Positions 45,450-52,247 of a stretch of 64,000 nucleotides of DNA are shown piece after piece; position 1 is the stretch's first letter; the number at the start of each line of letters is the position of its first letter. The DNA lies in assembly GCA_963743945.1 (NCBI GenBank), contig CAVURO010000008.1, forward strand, positions 186,001-250,000, read 5' to 3'. The notes beneath the pieces are model-generated. The model did not search any database, was not told where the DNA came from, and was given only the letters and a program-made list of their open reading frames with translations. The position numbers and the translations under genes were made by a program. This DNA is from JACOTK01 sp963743945. Its GTDB lineage: Bacteria; Actinomycetota; Acidimicrobiia; Acidimicrobiales; CADCSY01.

Positions 45450-46408
45450 AGGCAATCGTCACCGGAGGAGCAGGGTTCATCGGTTCGACCCTGGTCGATC
45501 GTCTCCTGGCCGAGGGCCATGCGGTCGATGTGATCGACGATCTCTCAACCGGTTCGTTGCGGAACCTCAACGAGGCGCGAGCGGATCGTGCTCACGATCT
45601 GCGTGTGCACCAGGTCGACATCCGTTCTCCCGAGGTGGTCGATCTCATCGCTCGCCTGGAGCCCGAGGTGGTGTTCCACCTCGCCGCGCAGGCGGACGTT
45701 CGGGTTTCGGTCGCCAGACCGGTCTTCGATGCCGAGGTGAACATCATCGGGAGCCTCAACGTCTTGGAGGGGGCACGCGCCGGGGGAGCGCGCAAGGTGA
45801 TCTTTGCGTCGAGCGGGGGAACGATCTACGGCGACCCCGATCCGTCGGATCTCCCGGTGCGTGAGTCCCACCCCCAACAGCCCATCTCCCCCTACGGCGT
45901 TGCGAAGAAGGTCGTCGGTGACTACCTGCACGCCTACCGGGTTCTGCACGACCTCGAGTTCACGGCGTTGGCGCTCGCCAACGTCTACGGCCCACGTCAG
46001 GACCCTCACGGAGAGGCGGGCGTGGTGGCCATCTTCGCGGGACGTCTGCTGGCCGGCGAGACCTGCACCGTCTTCGGCGACGGTCGACAGACGAGGGACT
46101 TCGTCTACGTGGACGACGTGGTCGACGCGTTCGTGCGCGGTGCGGAACGTGGAGGGGGCCTGATCTGCAACATCGGCACCGGACAGGAGACCTCGGTGTC
46201 GGAGCTCTACCACGTCATGGCCGTCCAGGCGGGCCTGCCCGATCTGGGACCGATGTTGGCTCCTGCCCGCCCCGGCGAGCTGGCTCGTTCGGCACTCGAC
46301 CCGGCCCGTGCCCGCATCCAACTCGGATGGGAGCCCTGGACCACCCTGGAGGAGGGCACGCGCCAGGTGCTGGACTGGTTCGCCCGCAACGCCGGGACCA
46401 AGGCCTGA
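45446..46408 (+). CDS. NAD-dependent epimerase, UDP-glucose 4-epimerase-like
   Basis: A 320-residue extended SDR. VTGGAGFIGSTLVDRLL is the NAD loop, HLAAQADVRVSVARP is the GalE-type substrate segment, FASSGGTIYGDP carries the catalytic serine region, and PYGVAKKVVGDYL the Tyr and Lys. LANVYGPRQDPHGEAGVV is typical of GalE-like proteins of actinobacteria. It probably interconverts UDP-glucose and UDP-galactose, or the GlcNAc forms. Its ATG overlaps the stop of the pyrophosphorylase gene. It converges on cofE across a small tandem repeat. Confidence 0.88.
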   Translation: MKAIVTGGAGFIGSTLVDRLLAEGHAVDVIDDLSTGSLRNLNEARADRAHDLRVHQVDIRSPEVVDLIARLEPEVVFHLAAQADVRVSVARPVFDAEVNIIGSLNVLEGARAGGARKVIFASSGGTIYGDPDPSDLPVRESHPQQPISPYGVAKKVVGDYLHAYRVLHDLEFTALALANVYGPRQDPHGEAGVVAIFAGRLLAGETCTVFGDGRQTRDFVYVDDVVDAFVRGAERGGGLICNIGTGQETSVSELYHVMAVQAGLPDLGPMLAPARPGELARSALDPARARIQLGWEPWTTLEEGTRQVLDWFARNAGTKA

Positions 46409-46447
46409 GGGTCAGAGGGCCTGAGGGTCAGAGGGTCAGAGGGTCAG
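46407..46447. repeat. Short tandem repeat (AGGGTCAG units) between convergent galE-like and cofE genes
   Basis: The spacer consists of four or five imperfect copies of GAGGGTCAG with one GAGGGCCT variant. It covers both stop codons and fills the 35 bases between the genes. Confidence 0.7.
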
Positions 46448-47151
46448 CGAAAGAGATCCTCGGCGGGTCGCCGCACGATCTCGCCCGCAACCGATCCATC
46501 ACGCAGCCACGACGGTTCGACGCCACGGATCACGGCCACCGGCACCCCCGAAGCCTTGCCCATGACCAACTCCGCTGCCGCAGCGAGTTCGTCGGCGACG
46601 GCAACCTCGGTGGCATGAAGCTCCCTTCCGTTGGCGTCCCTCGTTCCCCGAAGGTCCACCACCCCGGCGATGCCGGCGCAGCCGATGGCGACGTCGCACA
46701 CGCCGTTGCGCCACGGCCGACCGAACGTGTCCGAGATGATGACGCCCACTCGAACACCCAGACGAGCCTCGAGTCCGTCCCGGATGCGCCGTGCCGAGCG
46801 GTCGGCGTCAACCGGCAGCAGCGCCGCGAAACCGTCATCGACGTTCGAGAGGTCGACACCTGCGTTCGCGCAGACGAAGCCCGAGGCCGTCTCGGTGATG
46901 AGCAGCTCACCGCGTCGACGGAGCACGCGGACGGCCTCCGCCTCGATGACGGCGAGACGGGAGGCTGGGTCCAGCGGATCGACGGGAACCATCCGGCCTT
47001 CGGCCTTGGAGACGATCTTCTGGGTGACCACCACGACGTCGCCCTCCTGCAGGCCGGCGCCGAGCTCCGAGTTGGCGATGACGACGGCCAGGACGTCGCC
47101 GTCGGTGATCTCGGGAATGTCGGTCATCGGCATGATGGTCAGGGCGGACAT
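46444..47151 (-). CDS. cofE: Coenzyme F420-0:L-glutamate ligase
   Basis: CofE adds glutamates to F420-0. GDVLAVVIANSELGAGLQEGDVVVVTQKIVSKAEG is split by known blocks: VVVVTQKIVSKAEG near residue 38, FVCANAGVDLSNVD, VIISDTFGRPWRNGVCDVAIG and LVMGKASGVPVAVIRG. The protein has 235 residues, so it lacks the nitroreductase-like C-terminal domain found fused in mycobacterial FbiB. The ATG at 47151 follows the cofD stop by two bases. Together with cofD it supplies the cofactor for F420-dependent redox enzymes. Confidence 0.93.
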   Translation of the reverse strand: MSALTIMPMTDIPEITDGDVLAVVIANSELGAGLQEGDVVVVTQKIVSKAEGRMVPVDPLDPASRLAVIEAEAVRVLRRRGELLITETASGFVCANAGVDLSNVDDGFAALLPVDADRSARRIRDGLEARLGVRVGVIISDTFGRPWRNGVCDVAIGCAGIAGVVDLRGTRDANGRELHATEVAVADELAAAAELVMGKASGVPVAVIRGVEPSWLRDGSVAGEIVRRPAEDLFR

Positions 47152-47153
47152 CG

Positions 47154-48173
47154 TCACCCGGCCTTGCCGAGGAGCACGCGGGCGAGCGCGGCCGCCTCGA
47201 CGGGGGTGCGCATCACGGTCCCGGTGACCAGGCACGCCATGCCGCATGCCTCGACCGCGGCACGGTGGTGCGAATCGGTCTCGTCGACGACGAGCGTCGA
47301 CGCGATCTCGGCGTAGAGGCGGGCAACGCCGACAACCGATGACTCGAAGCCGAGCTCGGTCAACAGCCGGTCGGCCGGACCCTTGACTGCCGCTCCGTTG
47401 ACGATGGGTGACACGGCCACGACGTCGTCTCGTCGCGCGATCAGTCGTTCCCTCATCCCCGAGGGCGCAAGGATCGGTGCGATCGACAGCAAGGGGTTGG
47501 AGGGGGCGATCAGGATGCGCTCGGCCCGATCGATCGCCTCGAGGGCGATGGGGTTCGGCAGCGCCTCGTCGGCTCCGTGGTAGCGGATCGACGAGACGGC
47601 AACGCCATGACGCAGCCGCACGAAGTAGTCCTGAAAGCTGATCTCGGTCGAGCCACCGCCATCGGCGGCACTGCCATCGGCGGCACTGCCATCGGCGGCA
47701 CTGCCTTCTGCAGCGCCGGCGGCCACGGTCAACCTGGTGGCGACCCGATCGTCGGTCATGGGCACCAGGCGGACCTGCACCCCCCATGCACGCGCGATCT
47801 CGTTCGTCACGGTGGTGAGGTCGGCTCCTTCCGCCAGGCGGGCGCTGCGGTACAGGTGCGTCGCAAGATCACGATCACCCAGCCGGAACCAGGTGTTCGC
47901 CGCACCGGAGTCCGGCGGCCTGAAGGGCTGATAGCGATCCAGGGCGTCCATGGCCGCCCACGACTCGCCGGCGAGACCCCATCCCCGCGCCGGGTCGATG
48001 GCGCCGGCCAGCGTGTAGGTGATGGTGTCGAGATCAGGGCTGATGGAGAGGCCGTGGATGATCTCGTCGTCGGCCGTGTTGACGATCGCCGTGATCCCGT
48101 CGGCAGGCTGCACCAGCACCAGGCCCGCCAGAAGACGAGCCGCGCCGACGCCACCGGCGAGGACGGTGATCAC
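47154..48173 (-). CDS. cofD: 2-phospho-L-lactate / phosphoenolpyruvate transferase of F420 biosynthesis
   Basis: CofD (FbiA) transfers the phospholactyl or phosphoenolpyruvyl moiety to the deazaflavin Fo. VLAGGVGAARLLAGL is the first nucleotide-binding loop, NTADDEIIHGLSISPDLDT and GLAGESWAAM follow, and IAPSNPLLSIAPIL and VSPIVNGAAVKGPADR are C-terminal hallmarks. Length is 339 residues. Residues near 158-175 contain a low-complexity insert of three GSAAD copies that is unusual for the family and encoded by an exact 15-base tandem repeat. The stop of the upstream methyltransferase gene overlaps its start. Confidence 0.93.
   Translation of the reverse strand: MITVLAGGVGAARLLAGLVLVQPADGITAIVNTADDEIIHGLSISPDLDTITYTLAGAIDPARGWGLAGESWAAMDALDRYQPFRPPDSGAANTWFRLGDRDLATHLYRSARLAEGADLTTVTNEIARAWGVQVRLVPMTDDRVATRLTVAAGAAEGSAADGSAADGSAADGGGSTEISFQDYFVRLRHGVAVSSIRYHGADEALPNPIALEAIDRAERILIAPSNPLLSIAPILAPSGMRERLIARRDDVVAVSPIVNGAAVKGPADRLLTELGFESSVVGVARLYAEIASTLVVDETDSHHRAAVEACGMACLVTGTVMRTPVEAAALARVLLGKAG
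47658..47705. repeat. 15-bp tandem repeat, three exact copies, inside cofD
   Basis: The unit GCCATCGGCGGCACT is repeated at 47658, 47673 and 47688 and encodes GSAAD three times on the minus strand. It sits before the GGGSTEISFQDYF segment, probably in a surface loop. Confidence 0.85.
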
Positions 48174-48841
48174 GAGGGACGACGATGGCGAATCAGGGTC
48201 ACGCCGTCGCGAACGGTCAGCATCACCTTCTCGACCCGGTCGTCGTCTCGGACGTGATCGTTGAACGCGAGGATGGCCGCGGTGTCCGGGTGGTCATCGG
48301 GGTGGATGACCTTGCCGCTCCAGCAGACGTTGTCGACCGCGATGACTCCCCCCGGAGCGAGCTTCGGGAGGACCGCCTCGTAGTAGTCGATGTAGCCGGC
48401 CTTGTCGGCGTCGATGAACACGAAGTCGAATGGGCCCTCGAGTCCCGCGATCGTCTCGGAGGCGGGCCCGATGCGGACCTCGATGCGCGAGGCGTGGGGA
48501 CCGGCTGCGATGTGGCGCCGGGCGATCTCGGCGTGGCGTTCGTCGAGCTCGCAGGTGATGATCCTGCCCTCGGCCGGCAGCTCGGCAGCCATCGAGAGCG
48601 CCGAGTACCCGGTGAAGGTGCCGATCTCCAGGACGAGACGGGGCTTGACCAGGGCGACCAGCAGGGCGAGCAGCCCGCCCTCCAGCGGTCCGACCATCAT
48701 CTGTGGAACGGCGGTCTCCTCGAAGGTCTCGGCGGCCAGGGCAACGAGGTGAGGGGCCTCGGCCGAGGAGTGATCGAGGGCGTAGGCCTCGAGGCGTGGG
48801 TCGACCAGAGGGTCCATGGGGCTCGGCTTGGCTGGGTTCAC
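48170..48841 (-). CDS. O-methyltransferase, caffeoyl-CoA/catechol type
   Basis: A 223-residue class I methyltransferase. VLEIGTFTGYSALSMA is the SAM loop, TCELDERHAEIARRH follows, and FDFVFIDADKAGYIDYYE carries the divalent-metal Asp typical of family 3 O-methyltransferases. AVDNVCWSGKVI holds a second metal ligand. The GTG at 48841 is preferred because GGGAAGG lies eight bases before it; an ATG eight codons later is an alternative. It overlaps the stop of a GT4 gene and the start of cofD. Substrate is unknown. Confidence 0.88.
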   Translation of the reverse strand: MNPAKPSPMDPLVDPRLEAYALDHSSAEAPHLVALAAETFEETAVPQMMVGPLEGGLLALLVALVKPRLVLEIGTFTGYSALSMAAELPAEGRIITCELDERHAEIARRHIAAGPHASRIEVRIGPASETIAGLEGPFDFVFIDADKAGYIDYYEAVLPKLAPGGVIAVDNVCWSGKVIHPDDHPDTAAILAFNDHVRDDDRVEKVMLTVRDGVTLIRHRRPS

Positions 48842-50022
48842 GGTTCTACCTTCCCGGTTGATCGCGCCATCGCGAATCGATAGGCGTCGAGGTGGAGCTG
48901 GGCGCATCGCTGCCAGGTGGACGACGCTGCTCGTGGGGGCCCGGCGAGCGAGAGCGCCTCTCGCCGACCGGCGCGTTCCACCAGTTGCGAGAGCGCCTGC
49001 GTCAGGGAGGCGTCGTCGTCGGGCGGAACCAGGACCGCGGCGTCGCCGACCACATCCTCCATCGCGGAGCCGCTCGTGGTGACCAGCGGCGCGCCACAGG
49101 CGAGGGCCTCGAGAGCGGGGAGCCCGAAGCCCTCCTCGAGCGAGGGGTAGGCCACCACGGTGGCCTGTCGGAAGAGTGCCGGTATGACCTCGGCCTCGAC
49201 GTAGCCCGTCAGGTTGATCCGATCACGGTGACGACTCTTTGCGATGGCTCGATCCACCTCCTCGGAGCCCCATCCCGGTTGGCCCACGATGGCCAGCTGC
49301 AGACCGAGGTGATCGCCGGCGATGGCGTCGAAGCTGCGCACGAGGGAGGGGATGTTCTTGCGCGGCTCGATGGTCCCGGCGAAACCGATGAACGGGGGAC
49401 GAATGCCGACACCCGCCAACGCGGCGAGATCCCTGGTCCGCAGCCCGACGGTGGAAGGCAGGAAACGTGTGTGATCGACGCCGTGGGGGATCGTGACCAC
49501 GGCAGCCCGGGGGCCGACCAGCTCGACGAGGCGCCTGCTCGTCCAGTCGCTGACACCGATCAGCACCTGGGCCCGTCGAGCGGCGGCACGGATCATGGGT
49601 CGGAAGTAGGCGACCTTGCTGCGTTCGTGCCATTCGGGGTGATCGAAGAAGGTCAGGTCGTGCACGGTGACGACCGAAGCCGAGCGCGCCTGATGCCTGG
49701 AGGGCCGCGACTGGGGCATCATGAGGGGAATCGTATAGTGCGGCCCGTGCCACACGTCCGCTTCGAGGTGCTTCGCCAGCCGGGGCGCGAGCATCTGCTC
49801 CCAGGCCAGCCGGGAGGGTCGACGAACGGGGACGACCTCGTGGACGACGGCCCGGGGAGCCACGGAGCGCCAACGCTCGCCGTCGTCGTTGCGTGCCACC
49901 AGCTGGAGATCGAGATCGCTTCCCGGGGGGAGCGCGTCGAGCGCCTTGACGAGCTCGAGCACGTAGATTCCGGCACCCGCGGGGTCATCGGGGATGGCGG
50001 AGACATCGAGGGCTACGCGCAT
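48838..50022 (-). CDS. Glycosyltransferase family 4
   Basis: A 394-residue GT-B enzyme of the WbaZ/mannosyltransferase-like GT4 group. VALDVSAIPDDPAGAGIYVLEL has the glycine-rich acceptor loop, VTVHDLTFFDHPEW is typical, GFAGTIEPRKNIPSLVRSF begins the donor domain, and SLEEGFGLPALEALACG is the EX7E motif. The ATG at 50022 has a TAGCGT hexamer six bases upstream, indicating its own leaderless promoter inside the cluster. It is one of three paralogous GT4 genes in a row. Donor not predictable. Confidence 0.9.
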   Translation of the reverse strand: MRVALDVSAIPDDPAGAGIYVLELVKALDALPPGSDLDLQLVARNDDGERWRSVAPRAVVHEVVPVRRPSRLAWEQMLAPRLAKHLEADVWHGPHYTIPLMMPQSRPSRHQARSASVVTVHDLTFFDHPEWHERSKVAYFRPMIRAAARRAQVLIGVSDWTSRRLVELVGPRAAVVTIPHGVDHTRFLPSTVGLRTRDLAALAGVGIRPPFIGFAGTIEPRKNIPSLVRSFDAIAGDHLGLQLAIVGQPGWGSEEVDRAIAKSRHRDRINLTGYVEAEVIPALFRQATVVAYPSLEEGFGLPALEALACGAPLVTTSGSAMEDVVGDAAVLVPPDDDASLTQALSQLVERAGRREALSLAGPPRAASSTWQRCAQLHLDAYRFAMARSTGKVEP

Positions 50023-50028
50023 CCACGA

Positions 50029-50034
50029 ACGCTA
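50029..50034 (-). promoter_or_regulatory. putative -10 element (TAGCGT), leaderless type
   Basis: TAGCGT ends exactly six bases before the ATG at 50022 and overlaps the last codons of the upstream GT4 gene. It could serve the downstream GT4, O-methyltransferase and cofD-cofE genes. Confidence 0.45.
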
Positions 50035-51123
50035 CCGGTTGGCGAGCGCACCTCGATAAGCGGCGAGGTGGGACAGGGCACTGGCGTGCCACGTGAAGTC
50101 GGCTGCGCGGCTGAACCCGCGCTCGACGAGGACCCCACGGCGCACGGGGTCGGACAGACGCCCGATGGCGCCCGCGAGCGCCTCCAGATCGCCGAGCGGG
50201 ACCACCTCACCGGCGTCACCCACGATCTCCGGCAGGCAGGCGGCGTCGGAGGAGATGACGGGGCATCCGCGAGCCATTGCCTCGATCAGGGGCAAACCGA
50301 ATCCCTCATCCCTCGAGGGAAGGACGAGGCCGAGGGCATGGCGATACAGGTGGTCGAGTGTCGCGTCCTCGACGCTGCCCAGCCAATGCACATGGGCAGC
50401 GTCGAGGTCGGGAAGCGCACCCCAGCCCGCCGGGCCGGCGAGCACGAGATGGAGCTCGGGGTGCTCCCGTCGTGCCTCGTCGAGTGCGGCGAGGAGATCG
50501 CCGACGCCCTTGCGAGGCTCGATGGTGCCGACGAAGAGGATGAACGATGGAGGCAGGTCGATCGGTCCCGACGGAGCGCTGTCGAGGTGCGGGCTCGGGG
50601 GAGTGAGGTCGACCCCGTGGTGGGCGACATGGATGCGCGCCGCCTCGATGCCACAGGCCTCCAGGCGACGGGCCACCCATGCGGAGGGCACGACGAATGC
50701 CGCCGCCTCGTCACGGGCGATCTCCAGGCCCCGTCGGTGGAAGGACACGCCCCGAGGGGTCAGACAGTCCGGGTGATCGAGGAACACCAGATCGTGGACC
50801 GTCACCACGAGGGGGCGACGACCCGGGGGCGGCAGGGCGAGACTCGTGGCATGGACGACCTCGACCTCGGGCCCGAACGGCAGAGGCGGACGGCGGAAGC
50901 GGTGCCACAGCTCGTAGCGCCATCGTCCACGGGGAAAGCCCAGATCGACCCAGCCGAGGTCGGCCCAGCCGGGCATCGACGCAGGCGCCGGTCCCGCCGC
51001 GAAGGGAACGGGCGAGACCTCCACGCCGGGAAGGGCCCGCAGGAGGCTCGTCACGTATCGTCCGATCCCCCCGGGGAACGGCTGGAGCAGTTGGCCCGCA
51101 TGGATCGCCACCTGCATGGTCAT
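50032..51123 (-). CDS. Glycosyltransferase family 4
   Basis: A 363-residue GT4. AGQLLQPFPGGIGRYVTSLL carries the PGGIGRY acceptor loop, VVTVHDLVFLDHPDC is shared with its neighbours, FILFVGTIEPRKGVGDLL opens the donor domain, and SRDEGFGLPLIEAMARG is the EX7E motif. The ATG at 51123 overlaps the stop of the preceding GT4 gene by four bases. The frame is open far upstream, but homology starts here. The three adjacent GT4 proteins share the same motifs and probably arose by duplication. Confidence 0.9.
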   Translation of the reverse strand: MTMQVAIHAGQLLQPFPGGIGRYVTSLLRALPGVEVSPVPFAAGPAPASMPGWADLGWVDLGFPRGRWRYELWHRFRRPPLPFGPEVEVVHATSLALPPPGRRPLVVTVHDLVFLDHPDCLTPRGVSFHRRGLEIARDEAAAFVVPSAWVARRLEACGIEAARIHVAHHGVDLTPPSPHLDSAPSGPIDLPPSFILFVGTIEPRKGVGDLLAALDEARREHPELHLVLAGPAGWGALPDLDAAHVHWLGSVEDATLDHLYRHALGLVLPSRDEGFGLPLIEAMARGCPVISSDAACLPEIVGDAGEVVPLGDLEALAGAIGRLSDPVRRGVLVERGFSRAADFTWHASALSHLAAYRGALANR

Positions 51124-52235
51124 CCGGCCAGGTCTCGGTAGATGGCTGCCAGGCCCGCTGCGCAGGCTTCCCAGCGGTACTCGGCGCATCGTCTCCTGCC
51201 CCGTTCGATCAACGACCCACGGAGCTCCTCGTCGTGGAGCAGTCGTCGGAGGCTGTCGCCGAGGTCGTCGACCGACCCGGGAGCGGCAAAGAGCGCTGCG
51301 TCGCCGAGCACCTCGGGCAACGCGCCGACAGAGGTTGTCACGACGGGAACGCCGACCGACATGGCCTCGATCGGGGGGAAGCCGAAGCCTTCGTAGCGTG
51401 ACGGGTACGCGAAGATCGTCGCGCCGGCGAGCAGCGCAGCTCGGTCGGAGTCGCCGACCCAGCCGAGCCGACGGATGCGAGAACGGTGGGCGGATGAGGA
51501 GATCGCAGCGGTGAGGGCTTCCCCACCCCAACCGTCGGGGCCCACGATGGCGAGGTGCACGTCGGGATCGGCGCCTGCGATCTGATGGAACGCCTTGACG
51601 AGGGTGACGAGGTCCTTGCGTGGCTCGACCGTTCCGAGCGCGAGCACGTAGCGCTTTGCGCCGACCATCCTCTGTCCACGGTCGGGGTCTCCACCGAGGA
51701 CATCCGGGAGCCCGTGATGCACCACGTGAACCCGATTCGGGTCCGCTCCGAGAAGCTCGACGATCTCGTCGGCGACGAACTTTGAGACCGCATGGACGTG
51801 TGCTCCGCGCCGCAGGGCTCGGCGCACCAGTGCCGGGTACTCGAGCGTGTCGGGGGTGCACATCTCGGGGAACCGCACACAGGTCAGGTCGTGGATCGTC
51901 ACGAGGGAGGCGGCGCGGCGGGTCGGGGGAACGACGAAGTTGGTGCCGTGCACGACGTCGACGGCGCCGGTCCAGTGTTCGATGGGCGGGAGGTCGAATC
52001 GAGTCCACAGTCTCCGCAACGGACGTGCGGCCATCGGCCGACGGGAGGTCCGAACCCCGGCGGGAAGCAGCGGCGCCAGGTTGCGTGCTCCCCGCAGGGT
52101 CAGGCCGTAGGCGTGGAGCTCGAGGTCATCTCGGGCCGAAAGTGCGCCCAGTGCCCCCGCGGTGAACGTTCCGATGCCGGTCGGCGTTCCGAGCAGGGGG
52201 GTGGCGTCGAATCCGACGGCCAGCGTTCGGGGCAC
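51120..52235 (-). CDS. Glycosyltransferase family 4
   Basis: A 371-residue GT4. VGFDATPLLGTPTGIGTFTAG has the glycine-rich loop, VTIHDLTCVRFPEM corresponds to the HDL motif of the neighbours, VLALGTVEPRKDLVTLVKAF begins the donor half, and SRYEGFGFPPIEAMSVG is the EX7E site. The GTG start at 52235 has TAGGAT six bases upstream and no Shine-Dalgarno, so a leaderless message is likely. It is followed by two more GT4 genes in a coupled series. Confidence 0.9.
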   Translation of the reverse strand: MPRTLAVGFDATPLLGTPTGIGTFTAGALGALSARDDLELHAYGLTLRGARNLAPLLPAGVRTSRRPMAARPLRRLWTRFDLPPIEHWTGAVDVVHGTNFVVPPTRRAASLVTIHDLTCVRFPEMCTPDTLEYPALVRRALRRGAHVHAVSKFVADEIVELLGADPNRVHVVHHGLPDVLGGDPDRGQRMVGAKRYVLALGTVEPRKDLVTLVKAFHQIAGADPDVHLAIVGPDGWGGEALTAAISSSAHRSRIRRLGWVGDSDRAALLAGATIFAYPSRYEGFGFPPIEAMSVGVPVVTTSVGALPEVLGDAALFAAPGSVDDLGDSLRRLLHDEELRGSLIERGRRRCAEYRWEACAAGLAAIYRDLAG

Positions 52236-52241
52236 AGGCCG

Positions 52242-52247
52242 ATCCTA
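52242..52247 (-). promoter_or_regulatory. putative -10 element (TAGGAT), leaderless type
   Basis: TAGGAT ends six bases before the GTG at 52235 and overlaps the stop codon of the upstream fusion glycosyltransferase gene. It would allow the GT4 genes to be expressed separately from the exporter genes. Confidence 0.45.

Noticed and set aside
48892..51141. A 749-codon plus-strand open frame
   Set aside because: It overlaps three well-supported minus-strand genes and reads as a biased shadow sequence without domain motifs.
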